Of a stretch of 64,000 nucleotides of DNA, positions 35,809-47,475 are shown piece by piece. The DNA lies in assembly GCF_026210795.1 (NCBI RefSeq), contig NC_089429.1:434001-498000 (forward strand), read 5' to 3'. The position numbers and the translations under genes were made by a program. The notes under the pieces are model-generated. The model was not told the DNA's origin and did not search any database. It saw only the letters and a list, made by a program, of their open reading frames with translations. How positions within the stretch are numbered: position 1 is the stretch's first letter; every line of letters starts with the position of its first letter. This DNA is from Rhizophagus irregularis (taxonomy: Eukaryota > Glomeromycota > Glomeromycetes > Glomerales > Glomeraceae).

Positions 35809-37382
35809 ATGTCATATTTTCAAGATTACGTTCGAAGCCCTGGAACAACTTACCATGAACCTCTAACTCACTCCATCCCGAAACTTAAGCCACTAAACGT
35901 AGCTTCTTGCTGTTCTTCTTGTGGTATCACATTTCGCTTGTTCCGTCCAAAATATAACTGTTATAATTGTGGTAATTATTCAAATTCTTATGGTCTTTTT
36001 ACATGAATCATTAACTAATTATTATTTTATTTATAGGTAATGTAACTTGCGGACGTTGTTCTAGTAATGGAACTGAAATACCAAAATTTGGTTATTTCGA
36101 GTAAGTGATTCTTTCACGTCTAATATAATTTAAACGTTTTTTCAGTTTTTAATAAAAAAAAAAAATGATGCCAGACCCGTGCGTACTTGTGATCTGTGTT
36201 ATAGTTATTTGAAAGGTAAACTAACTAATTACGTGCTATTAAAGGTATATAATTGATTTTTAAAGACTAAATATTTATTTTAATATTTATATAGTAATGA
36301 AAATGAATCGATCACAACTTGCCAGATTACCAACCAAAACGCTGCGAGAATATATTTCGGCATATAATCTCCCATGTCATAATATTATTGAAAAAGATGA
36401 TTTAATTGATGTTATCATGGCACATATACCATTGGAAGAACGTTATGAAGTTTATTATCGAGATCATTATCCAACATTTCATGTAGCTGGTAAGATTGGT
36501 TTGCCATTTGGAGAAATTGATATTTATGGAATTCAATTTTTATAGCAATCGATTATTACAATTTTAATTTAGCAGCGTCTGACACTCAACCAAGTGCTCG
36601 TACCGAAACTCAAAACAATACTGGTTATACAAGATCTCATACAGTACCTCATTCTCAATCTCGATCTCAACCTCATCCTCAATCTCGATCCCATCCTCGA
36701 TCCCAACCTCAACCTCAACCTCAATCTCAACCTCAACCTCAACCCCAATTTCAACCTCAACCTCAACCTCAAACTCAACCCCAATTTCAACCTCAACCTC
36801 AACCTCAACCTCAACCTCAACCTCAACCTCAGCCTCGATCTCGACCTCAACCTCAATCTCAACCTCGATCTCAACCTCAACCCCAACAACCTTTACCACA
36901 ACGTCAACAAAATCATAAACAATCACAAAATCCTTCTCATACAGCCCCAATCTCACTCCAAACTATTATTAGAGATAAAGTGGATGTATCCCAATTATCT
37001 GTTAAGACTATTAAAGGAATTCTCAAAGAAAATTGTATTGATTACTCCAAAATGGTTGAAAAATATGAGTTAATTGAACGCATGGAAATTTTGATTAAGT
37101 GGGCAAAGCATGAGATGTCAAGTAAAGCAGGTGAAATTTCTGATGATGGATTATGTAGAATTTGTTGTGATGCACAATCAAACTGTTTATTTATGGATTG
37201 TGGTAAGTTGAAAAATATTAAAAAATGTAATATGTGAATCGTAAAAATTTATTTTTTTTATTATATATTTAGGACATATGTGCACTTGCTTGGATTGTGG
37301 AAAGAAACTGGAGGAAACTAAAAATGAATGTCCAATTTGTAGAGAGACAATCATCAAAATAATCCGAGTTTTTAGGGCATAA
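35809..37382 (+). CDS. FYVE-like / SAP-like / RING E3 ubiquitin ligase
   Basis: Six exons: 35809-35971, 36037-36100, 36175-36215, 36295-36489, 36573-37202, 37273-37382; 400 aa. Layout resembles animal RNF34/RFFL (CARP) ligases. Seen: an N-terminal FYVE-related zinc finger (CCSSCGITF, CYNCGNVTCGRC, then RTCDLCYSY); a SAP-like helix pair (LARLPTKTLREYISAYNLP) and a second (VDVSQLSVKTIKGILKENCI); between them a 90-residue Gln/Pro/Arg/Ser repeat; and a C-terminal RING (CRICCDAQSNCLFMDCGHMCTCLDCG with CPICRETI). Such proteins sit on endosomes and ubiquitinate cargo or caspase-type substrates; targets here are unknown. Exon 5 has a NAGNAG acceptor (AG at 36571-36572 and 36574-36575), which would add or drop one Ala. 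Confidence 0.88.
36646..36892 (+). repeat. Hexanucleotide CCTCAA/CCTCGA repeat in coding sequence
   Basis: A run of CCTCAA, TCTCAA, CCTCGATCT and CCCCAATTT-type units encodes Pro-Gln repeats with scattered Ser-Arg and Phe-Gln. The period stays a multiple of three, so length change keeps the frame. Long open frames in the other five frames are artefacts of this repeat. Confidence 0.9.
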
Positions 37383-37645
37383 TGGCTCATTATTAAAACT
37401 TTATAGAATTTAGATTATAAATAATTTAATTATAAGAGCGATTATAGATGATGGATTAAAATGAAAGAAAAATAATTAATTTTAGTTAAAATTCTGGCTT
37501 TTGAATTAATATTACCGTTGATATTAAAAGTTTCCAATTGTAATTATCATAAAAAAGTAGTAGTAAATATAAACACACCTACTATGTATAATTTTTTTTA
37601 TAGAATACATATCAATTATATAGAATTAATTACAAATTAAATTAT

Positions 37646-39472
37646 TTATCCATAGTTATTTAAAGCTTTTACGGCAATTTCACCCTACAATAAAAAAAGT
37701 AAAAAAAAAAGAGAATTAATATTATAATTCTTGATAGAAATCATCTTTAACAATACATACAATAGCAACGAAAACCGCAATAACGATCAGCCAAATAATA
37801 ATCCATGTAATTCTGGTCATATTTGAATTACCAATATCCTCACGCAACATATCTAATAAGTCACTGATGATACTACATCGTTCATTTAAAAGTTTTACGC
37901 GTTGAGGTATTTCAAGATAAGCTAATTCAAGAACAAAAATCCGTAAGTATTAATTAGATTTTTAAAAGAACCAAAATAAATTTATAAAAATAACAAATAC
38001 ATCTAATAGCATTATATAATGGTTCTAGGGATGGTTCGGACCAAAATATTTCCGGAGTATCTATATAAATGCAAATTTAACATGTTAAGTTCAAAGACAC
38101 CGAAAAAATCACGATCACGTGGCTACAAATCTTGCGCCGAATTTATCACGTGATTGGGCCTAGAAATGAGCTCACCTAACACATTTGATACTAAATTTAC
38201 ATCCATACGTAACTTGAACAATCCTCCACTTAACTTCGTAACTTGAACTCGATCTCTGAATATCATAAATTTATAATTCTTCATTAACGATAATCATAAA
38301 CAATAATAGTCTAAACTTACAAATTTAATCTTCCGGTTTGTGCCAACATTTTAGGTATAAGCTTGGTTCTCTCGATAGTGTTATCCATTTGCCATTCATA
38401 TAAAGATAATTTTGTGCTTTGACTTATTGCATGACTAATCGTCAATTTGATCATATGATGATCAGTCTTTAATGTTATCATGTCATTAAATATCCTAGGC
38501 TGTCTATTAGATTCAATATCATATTGAAAATGAAATGTTTCAACTTCCAAGTCGTCCTTTCTTAGAGGACGAACCGCAACTCCAGATCTAGCAATATCAT
38601 TAAGTAACGAGTGTTCTTGTTCTTCCGTAAAATTCCAAATCACTGCAACTCCATAATCAAAGTAAAAAACTTCACCAAGATTAGTTAAAGGATCTATAGG
38701 CTTTGTTGTAAACGCATCTGCTCCAGAACGTTCTTCAAGATTTTCGTCCATTGAAAAATACTGAGATATATCATTATTATTTTCATAATTCTCAATCTGC
38801 CTATCAATGAATGTATGTCCATTCGGAGACTGTACGGCAAACGATGACGCGATTTCGGTATTTTCTCCAGAAACTAAAGGAAAATGATATGGTGAATATA
38901 AGCATTCATCATAAAACCTAAAAAAAAATATTATATATTATAAAATTATTTTATAGAAACAAATAAAAATGTTATATTATAAATACTTCGGTTGAACATT
39001 ATGCTCTTTTCTAAGGAATTCCATCAAAATTCCAAGATAAAAGCCTTCTGCAATGCAATATGCTGTTACTCTTAAAAATAAAATATTTATGATCAAATCC
39101 TTTAAATAAAAACAAATTCATTAAAATAAACAATAATAGAATTTGAACAAATTTTTACCTAGGATAATGTTTATTATCCCTAACTTCCTTCGTCAATCTT
39201 TCAGCTACAGGCATCTCATCTTCAGAAGCCTCGTCATTTGAAGCTGGTATGATTTCTTCTTCGGGTAATAAAACTAATTTCTGCGATGTTTTTGTTGTTC
39301 GTAAAGGCTGTGTATGTTTCGTACGACTACTACTAGAAACCGCATTCGATGTTTGAGCTGGAATTAGCAAAGGTTTTTTAATTCTTATTTGTGGTGAGCT
39401 AGTAGAACCTATCGTTTCTGCTTGAAATCTATAAGGACTACTTGGAGTGAGTTCGATTGATACATCGGACAT
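37646..39472 (-). CDS. RMD1/RMND1-family protein (DUF155)
   Basis: Seven exons: 39472-39159, 39070-38987, 38917-38321, 38255-38176, 38060-38001, 37921-37761, 37684-37646; 444 aa. Members include yeast Rmd1 and Rmd8 (cytosolic/vacuolar) and mitochondrial Rmd9-unrelated RMND1/Sif2, which supports mitochondrial translation. Seen: a disordered, Ser/Thr/Pro-rich N-terminus with a SASNDEASEDE-like acidic patch; the core starting VTAYCIAEGF, with FYFDYGVAVIWNFTEEQE, DMITLKTDHHMIKLTISHAISQS and the C-terminal LNERCSVISDLLDMLRE followed by one membrane helix (ITWIIIWLIVIAVFVAIV). Without a clear mitochondrial presequence it resembles Rmd1 more than RMND1. The start is the ATG at 39472; upstream in-frame codons begin only with TTG. 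Divergent from PEX14 by 247 bases. Confidence 0.88.
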
Positions 39473-39719
39473 TTTTTGAATTCTCGTTTTTTTTAAAATA
39501 AAAATGATAATCAAAAAAATATTATAAATACTGACGATGTCTGTCGATCATTACCTATTTATTAACAGTAGATATGCATGCCGGCATGTCGGCAAAAGAT
39601 TACAATAATCTCTTGAAAATATCGTTCAAAGATTATTTTATATTATTGATTTCTTTATTTTATTATCCATAATTATTTGTAAATTTTTTTTTTATAATTT
39701 TTAAAAAATTTAACTAATA
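39473..39719. promoter_or_regulatory. Divergent promoter (RMD1-like / PEX14)
   Basis: 247 bases between outward-facing starts. It contains a GC-richer palindromic word GCATGCCGGCATG (about 39574-39588) in otherwise AT-rich DNA, a plausible dyad binding site. Function is inferred. Confidence 0.5.
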
Positions 39720-40830
39720 ATGTCTGCTATTAGACAAGAACTAGTGCAATCAGCAATTAATTTTCTTAAAGATCCACAAGTTCAGAACTCTCCGCTACAA
39801 AAGCGTGTAGCTTTTCTAGAATCCAAAGGGTTAACTTCAGATGAAATAGAAGAAGCAATGAGACTAGTAAAGGGTGGCTCACCGAGCGTTGCAGCACCGC
39901 CTCCACCATCCAATCAAGTTGTTATTGCGCAACCACCACCAGTTTCAAGAATGGATTGGCGAGATTTTTTTATCGCTGCAGTTTTGATTGGAGGTATTGG
40001 ATATGCAATAGTGGAAGTCGCGAAGGTTATATTAATTTTTTTTTTATTTACTTTCATGGAATTGTGTATAATTAATTTATATATTTAAAATCTAATACTT
40101 TAACACTTGATTATATAGAGATATATATTACCTTTATTAAAAACACCTACAGCGAATGAACTTGAACGGGATAAGCAAGCACTTAATGACCAATTTACAG
40201 CCGCTTCTGAGACACTTGATATTGTAAAATCCGATACACAAATTGCCAAAAAAACTATTGAAGAACAAGCATATAGAATGAAAGAGTCATTAGAGACGCT
40301 AGATAAGATGATGAATGATATTAAACAACAAGAAGTAAAAAGGGAAGCTGATATGAAAATTTTAAAAGAAGAAGTAGATGCTATCAGAGAATTGATACCA
40401 AAGGTATTACACCTTTATAAAGGAAAATTATTTTAAATAAATGGGCAATTTTAACATTTTTATTGTCAATTAGCTTCTTGAAAAATCCAAGGATTCGCAG
40501 AGTCAATCACTTTCAGAATTACAACAAGAACTTAAATCGTTAAAATCTCTTCTTCTTAATCGAAGACCCAACTCAACAATTGGAACAACTACAACCGAGA
40601 CATTAGCTTCACCAACATCACTAACAACATCACCCATGTATAATACAATAATACCGCCCGTTTCGTCACCTTTTCCTGGAGTGACGACAAGTCGACCATC
40701 AATTCCGCCCTGGCAAATGGGTACGAACAACACTTCCACAATTAAGGTTCCGGTAGAACAAACCTCAAGTGAACAAAATGGAACCAGTACCGCATTAACA
40801 AGCGACGGTGCTGAAAATAATGCGCATTAA
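39720..40830 (+). CDS. PEX14: Peroxin-14, docking component of peroxisomal import
   Basis: Three exons: 39720-40025, 40119-40403, 40474-40830, both introns phase 0; 315 aa. Pex14 docks the cargo receptors Pex5 and Pex7 at the peroxisomal membrane and forms part of the import pore. Seen: the conserved N-terminal three-helix receptor-binding domain (RQELVQSAINFLKDPQVQ, KRVAFLESKGLTSDEIEEAM), a Pro-rich PPPPSN/QPPPV segment that relatives use to bind Pex13 SH3, the membrane helix FFIAAVLIGGIGYAIVEVAK, a coiled coil through exon 2, and a Ser/Thr/Pro-rich tail. Its length is near that of yeast Pex14 (about 340). Confidence 0.95.
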
Positions 40831-42726
40831 TTTATTAGAAATGTATTGTATGTGAGATTTTTTAAATAAGAAATTGCACATATATACAGATATATCTAGT
40901 ACTAGCAAGAACAGTAAAAAAAAGGATGCCAATTTTTTTTCTTTCTTGTTAAGCGTGACTTGTAGTATCTTGAGATATGAATAATCGATAAAATATATTT
41001 TTTACTTGTATTACATGCATTATTATTTTGGAACCTCTTATTAAATATATGTATATATATATTTGTATATATTTTGTGTATAATATATAAATATATATAT
41101 ATATTTTTTTTTTGGTTTTTTTTTTTTATGATAAACTTATTCTCAAAAGATATTGTTATCCTTTTTGAAAAATTATTTAGGCGATCTATTTAGGTATTTT
41201 GTTGTAAAGGCCTTTGCTGAACCGTCTGAAGATGATGAATGAAGATAGTTCAATTGACTAAATAATAATCGACCCAAAAAAATGAAGTGCAACAGAAACA
41301 AAGAGATTGACAATGAATAGAGTCCGTACTTTATGGATTATTTGTATTTCGTATATACAAAAACCATCGAAAAAAGAATCATTCCGTTTACGAGGCTTCC
41401 TCTTTCAGCTTTTACTTCTATACCTTAAATCCTTAATGTACCTAAATAATCAAGTGATGGTTCATTTGATTCCATATCGAAAGAATGACTTTCAACTCGA
41501 AGCTGATAATTCTCAATTATAGTAATATAAAATTTCGAACTTTTTTATATAATCATCATAAAATAAGTCATATGACTTTAAGTTAATGACCATTGTATAA
41601 TAGTAATAGATTTAAATAATAATAATAAACGATATAACAAATTTTTTTTTTTATACGTAATACTTTAAAAATTTAGTCTTACATATTAATATAAATTTAT
41701 TATTTGATCTTTTGGATATAGACGGAATTTCCTGTAATAACTGATCAGATCATCACAGAAAAGGTAACAGGTAAATTTATTTTTATTCTTGTACTATTTA
41801 TTGGTTCTTTTCTCACGTATTTAAATAAAACAATGATTAATTTGGTGTGCAATGATTGAATGATACATGTGAATATATTATTAACTTTTTGGAATCTTGG
41901 AGTTTTTATAACCAGAAATATTCCACAAATTTACATATCAAGAAAAAACAACGGATTGATAAGTTATTCTACTAACCTAAACATACGATTTTTCTTTTTT
42001 TTTTTAAAAAAAAATGATTCACATAATAGGTCAAATTAATTTATGATGTAATAAAGTATGTAAGTACGTAAAATCAAATACATTATTAATCGATATTCTA
42101 CATGTTTCTATACAGCCAAGAATTCGAAAAGAAGAAGTAATTGATTATAACTTTTATGATATAACAACAAAGAATATTTAATTAATATTACTTATTACGG
42201 GCTATCATTATACAATACAAATTTTTGCCATGCGGAAGATCCGTGGGATCTAAAAAAAAATAATTGTATTTGTAATCGTACAACTTCGATCAATACATAT
42301 TTGGTATATTTTGATTACTAAATATATTACGGAAATACGGAACGTTTAATTCACCGTTATAATATTATATCATGATATTAAGTATAAATATACCCCCTTT
42401 CAAGGACATCGGTATTGTTTTCTCCGTTTCCGCATCCTCAAATTTTTTAAAAAATTTTTCTCTATGATAGTCGGCTTATAATAAATTATTATCCTGTTCG
42501 TTGTACTGTGTAGTAAAAGAAGGAATTATTAAACTTTAACAAATTAGGTATCCCGTTTGTCGTTCACTGGCCTTTTTTTATTTACGTGGTAAATAATGTT
42601 TTTTTTTATTTTCTGGGAACCGGGATATTTCGTTTTTGTAATATCCTGCATATGACGATATTCTTTCGATTATTACCTACATAGTAATATTATAATATTA
42701 TACTATTTTATATCAGATTATAATCG
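40831..42726. other. Intergenic, regulatory region of the Zn2Cys6 gene
   Basis: 1.9 kb with AT microsatellites (near 41045-41110), poly-T/poly-A foldback near 42000, and a patch 42360-42640 with moderately higher GC next to the start of the following gene. No gene was seen. Confidence 0.45.
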
Positions 42727-45565
42727 ATGGACCCTCCCACATTCATAACCTCCGATATAGATACTGATAATTTAGTATCTGCAAATAACCTTGAAGGACA
42801 AGCCATAAAAAGAAAACGTTTGACTCAAGCATGTGACGCGTGTCGAAAGAAAAAAGTTAAATGTAGTGGTGACAAGCCTTCATGCAATAATTGTACGCGA
42901 CTTGGTACAACATGTACCTACCTACCTAGTACACGTAAAAGAGGCCCTAGAGTTGGCCTCGTGGAAAGTTTGGAGAAACGTCTCCAACAAATGGAAAAAC
43001 TTTTACAACCACTTAAAGAACAAGGAATTGTTGATACCCCTGAAGATAAAAAACCAATAAAGAAACCACGGTTAGATTCAAAGAATACCGAAACCGATAA
43101 TTCAAATATTCCTGTTAATCCTTATAATGAACGACATTCACAACAATCATTTAGTAGTCAAACAGAATTTATTAATATTTTTTCCCAACCACCACAAACG
43201 GAACAACAGCAGCAGCATTCTCAACAAAAACAAACTTCAAACATAGATAGTTCAAACAATATAACAAATGAAGAGGAGGAGGAGGAGGAAGAAGAAGAAG
43301 AAGACCTTATATTTTTCGGAAATTCAGCAGCAGCTCCAGGATATGTTAATCAAAGAGAAGCTTTTGTCCATTGTGATCGAGATCCACCTATAAAATCCGA
43401 ACCTTCGGAAATTAATGAACATTCATCTCCGACTGAGTTTAGTAATTCGGCTGAAAATATTCCGATATATTCACCAATAACTTCTATTGTTAGTAATAGA
43501 AATAATGGATTGCCACCGGAAGATATTGTTGAACATCTTGTCGCTTGTTACTTTCGTCATATAGATATTCAAACGTCGATGTTTCACGAGGCCACTTTTA
43601 TGAGACAATTAAGACAGAATAAAATTTCTCCTTTTTTAATATATGCAATATGTGCTGTAACAGCAAAGTAAATTTTTTTTAAATTGGTTTATTAAGTAGT
43701 TTCATTCTTTATTTAAAAAACTAATATTTTATATAATTTCTTCATAATAAATTAATAAACCCAGATATTCTGAACATCAATCTATCGTTCAGAAACTTCC
43801 TTATATGTCCGGCGAACCTTTTGCAGCTATTGCTATAACCAAATATTTATTTGGGACGTTTGATAATCCTTCCGTTGAAAATGTTCAAGGTTTTTATTAA
43901 TTATTTGATTTTTTTTTTAATTTTAATATATTATATTAACTTAAAAAATTTTCTTTTTTTTATATTCTTACCATTGCAGGTTTGATATTAATAACTACAC
44001 ACATGTACGGTGTAGGTAAAGGACCAAGTGCATGGATGTACACAGGATTAGCAGTAAGAATGGCTCAAGAGTTGGGTCTTCATAAAGTAGATGAAGCAGG
44101 ATCCAAACCAAATTCTGAAGGAATTTTCATTCAAAATGAGGTTAGAAGACGTACATTTTGGGCTTGTTTCCGACTTGACAGACTTGCAGCTTGTGCACTT
44201 GGTCGACCAACATTAATCGATGAGGATGATTGTGACGTGAGATTACCTTGTAATGAAACAATCTGGAATTTAGAACATCCCTTTGAAAGTCCATTAATTG
44301 ATGAAATCTTCAAAGAAGATCATATTAAACGTGGTACTCGTTTATCCCTTACAAATATAGGAATGGGTGCATGTCTTGTTAGTGTTACAGCTTTACTTGG
44401 ACGCGTTTGTCAACATGTTAATAGATCAAAACCATATGATGCATTGCCACCTTGGGATTCCAATTCCAAATTTGCTGAATTAGAAAATGAATTGGATACA
44501 TGGTACAAATCATTAACGCCTCATTATACTTATACCAGGGAAAGAATGCAACAATTAATGGCTGATGGAACGGGAACAACGTTCACGTTGGTTCATTTAC
44601 TTTATTATTCAGCTATTGTAGTATTAAATCGACCAAATCTTATTTCCCTTCAAAATAATGAAGTAATGGATTGCCATATAAATTTTATGCAAGCGTCAGC
44701 CAAGAGATGTTGTACTGCGTCAAAGGTAATCTCTTCCATAGCAGAAGATATTGTTCGTTATGGATGTCATATATGTTCATTTGCTTTATATCCTGTATTT
44801 GTTACCACAACTATTCATCTCAATAACATTTATAGTGAAGATATTAATATTGCAGAAGATGCTAAAAAGAATTTATCTATAAATGAACAATTTATAAAGT
44901 TAATGGAACCTTATTGGGCAATTGCGTCTAAATTATTACTTATTGTCAAGGAGATGAGAAAGGTTCTAGATACGCAATATAATAAAGGAAATAATTCAGA
45001 ACAAGGAGAAGAAATTTCTATCAACACAGGATTTAAAAGTTATTTGAACCGGGTTAGTAATAACAATTCTTTAATTGGATCAACAACAACAACAACAACA
45101 ACATCATCATCATCAACAACCAACCTTGATAATATTATTATACCCGAACAATTATTATCACCACGTTGGTATAACGATACAACAATTATGGGAGATTCTT
45201 GGACTAGTTTCCTTCGTTCACCCGGTCCTTTTTCACCTAGTATGTTACGTTTAATGAAAAAAGAAAATGATAATTCAAATAATTCAAATCAAGATAATTC
45301 GTATGATTATTTTTCACAAGATTTAACAACATATAATGCGCCAACTACACTAGTTTATGATGGATATCCAATGATTGATATGTCATTGGATTGGTCCACG
45401 ACAGGTAGAGTATTTCCATTAAATCGTCCTATAAAACATTGGACTGACATCAATGGAAATGTTATGAATTCAGCGATTGAAGGTACTACTCCTACAACTT
45501 TTACCCCTTCATTAGCCACAACTACTTCTACAGGTGAAATTAATATAGATTCACTTCTTATATAA
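42727..45565 (+). CDS. Zn2Cys6 transcription factor with Fungal_trans domain
   Basis: Three exons: 42727-43667, 43765-43889, 43980-45565; 883 aa. Nuclear DNA-binding regulator. Seen: binuclear zinc cluster with Cys36, 39, 46, 53, 56 and 63, a linker, and a short coiled coil for dimerisation (LVESLEKRLQQMEKLLQPL); a disordered Gln-, Asn- and Glu-rich region including a run of 15 acidic residues (about 43271-43305); then the middle homology domain, from EHLVACYFRHIDIQ through WMYTGLAVRMAQELGLH, RRRTFWACFRLDRLAACALGRP and DDCDVRLPCNE. The C-terminal third is Thr/Ser/Asn-rich with a TTTTTTTSSSS run. The target genes cannot be told; the domain type resembles XlnR/Cat8-like regulators of carbon use. 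Confidence 0.93.
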
Positions 45566-46152
45566 TAATTCGAATAATAATTTAAAAAAAAAAAATATTT
45601 GATTGAAGTTATTGTATACATATTTATTAGATTTGTATTATAGATTTTATATGTAACATAATTGTAAGATGTTAAGGAATCATTTATATGTTCATAATTT
45701 TATAATTTGAAATTTTTTTACTGTAAACTCATGAAAAAACATGACCAAACTTTTTAAGTTTATTAAAATTATATATTTTTTTTATTTATAATAAATATTT
45801 TATATAACTATAAATTGAATTTACAAACAAGCGAAAAAATTGTTAAGGGGATAGTAGAGTATTTAAAGCAATGATTTAGTAAAAAAAAATTTAGAGTACA
45901 AGAAAAAAAAATAGATAAGAGAAAAAGTAACAAAAAAATAAAATAAAATAAAATAAAATAAAAAAATATTCAAAGCAATAAAAAACTCTTATCCACTAAC
46001 AAATAGTGAAATAATAAAAAGCCGTTGATAAATAACATGGAATCTACACTATAGAAATTTCTTGTCATTCATTGATTTTTAGGTGTATTTTGGCCATTCG
46101 TAGGTTTTCTAGTGCACAAACTAAATTATTATAGAAAAAAGTTCAGTAGATG
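45566..46152. other. Convergent intergenic region
   Basis: AT-rich 3' flanks of the Zn2Cys6 gene and HAC1, including an AAATA pentamer microsatellite near 45938-45965. No gene was seen. Confidence 0.4.
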
Positions 46153-46282
46153 TTATGGTGGATATTTCCTCCAATCACGTGGAACACGCTTCAGTCTTGA
46201 AGCGCTCCCACGCAGAGCCTTTACGGATCTCATCCTTCGTTTCTTTTTGAAACGATGGGTGAGTTCCAAGATGACAACGTCG

Positions 46283-47475
46283 TCAGCAAATACCATCCGA
46301 TTGCCCAATAGAAGAGAATTCTTCCGTTGACCAATCGTAGTCCAAAAAACTATCGAGAAGGTCAACAATAGTTGCTTCAGTATTTGTGTTGGAAGCTTCC
46401 AAATCGGGAAAGAATGGATTTGTGACAACGTCCCGTAAAGGTTCCACATCTTGACGTGCCGCTGCTGGGACTTCTTGGAGGACTCTCTTGCATTGGAGAC
46501 GTACCTAGAGGAAGATTCTAGTATCTCATTCTGAATGTCGTTAAAAGATGTGTTTTCTTCCTTACCATCATTCAACGCAAGAGAGTCGGATTCCAAGGTC
46601 GCGGATGCTGCTGATCCGCGAACACCATCAAGTAGGACTTTGGTCATCTCGGATACGGTAATATGTGACTGGATTTCGGCAAGCTGTGCTGAAATTGTAT
46701 CAAGCTTAGCGGATAAGGCCATATTTTCTTCTTCAACAATTTTCAATCGTTTCGAAAGGTGGGTGTTTTCTTCTTTAAGAAGAACATTTTGAGATTCAAG
46801 GTCTGCCATTTGCCGTCGTTTCTTGTCACGTGACATTTGAGCAGCATGACGATTTCGAAGTATTCTAAAATTTTGTTGAAACTAAGTAAAAAGGAAAAAA
46901 AGCTTAAAAATACATATATTTTCCACATTGGATCAATACCTTTCACGCTGTCTTTGCTCTTTTTCTTCTAAACTTTCGGCTTTCCTCTTTCGACCCCCCG
47001 TTGCTTTCTTTTTATTACTGTCTTCTTCATTGGCAGCAGGAGATGATGAATGTTCTGAACCATCAACTTCATCAGAACGAGGCGACGAAACGGATGAATT
47101 AAATAAGGCTGGTTGAATTGGTTTCACAGGTGTAACAGGAGCGTGGTTGATTACCGGTAGTGAAGAATTTGGTGTCGAAGAATAAATATTACTAACTTCC
47201 GCAAGTTTACGCAACTCTTCTACACTAATGAAATCCTGATATGTAAAAATACTATTTTGCGGTACGGGAACGATATTGGATTGTTGTGATTCTGAAGTAT
47301 TCTTTAATTCGTGGGCGGAAGCCGACAAATTTGTAGGATAAATAAATGTAGAAGCCGTTCCCATAAGTTGCGAAATACCTGTTTCGCCTGATATGTTTGA
47401 GGTCACCATGTCCTCACTATTCCAAGTATGTGAGGTGATATTACATTTTTCAGAGCTAGAGTTATTTGAGGACAT
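46283..47475 (-). CDS. HAC1: HAC1/XBP1-type bZIP, unfolded protein response regulator
   Basis: Spliced model: 47475-46940, 46864-46611, then a proposed Ire1-type intron, 46464-46283; 323 aa. Without that excision the second exon runs to 46153 and gives 415 aa. Hac1 switches on ER chaperone and lipid genes. Seen: disordered Ser/Asn-rich N-terminus; nuclear-type basic run (KKKATGGRKRKAESLEEKE); bZIP basic region ILRNRHAAQMSRDKKRR (Asn183 to Arg191 spacing fits), the Hac1/Xbp1-like form; leucine zipper to about residue 230. Spliced tail (264-323) is acidic and hydrophobic: NPFFPDLEA, IVDLLDSFLDYDWSTEEF, an activation-domain look. The unspliced tail is basic, with a hydrophobic stretch (LKQLLLTFSIVFWTTIG). 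The two-tail layout is that of known Ire1 targets. Confidence 0.9.
46465..46610 (-). other. Candidate Ire1-type cytoplasmic intron, 146 nt
   Basis: Both borders are the identical heptamer CAGCAGC (loop bases 46613-46607 and 46467-46461), fitting the known CNG/CNG cleavage consensus. Removing 146 bases (2 modulo 3) joins TCA-G to CA-GCG and moves translation into the frame that reads AAARQDVEPLRDVV and on to the acidic tail, ending TGA at 46285-46283. Because the loops are identical, the product is the same wherever in the heptamer the cut falls. A spliceosomal alternative (GTACGT at 46504) gives the wrong frame. The length is unusual: 26 nt in XBP1, 20 in Aspergillus hacA, 252 in yeast HAC1. 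Confidence 0.75.
46599..46621 (-). promoter_or_regulatory. Ire1 5' cleavage hairpin
   Basis: In the transcript, TCGCGGAT and ATCCGCGA form a perfect 8-bp stem, five pairs of them G-C, closing a 7-base loop CAGCAGC. A 7-base loop of this sequence on a stable stem is the classical Ire1 substrate. A second heptamer at 46467-46461 is flanked by a weaker stem (two, two and two pairs with one bulged C and one mismatch). Confidence 0.8.

Noticed and set aside
36569-37073. Three long open frames overlapping the Pro-Gln repeat, two on the minus strand
   Set aside because: They are artefacts of the hexanucleotide repeat, which stays open in several frames.
46465-46504. Spliceosomal intron in HAC1 starting GTACGT and ending CAG
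   Set aside because: 40 bases removed leads to a third frame with an early stop; the Ire1-type excision gives a much better product.
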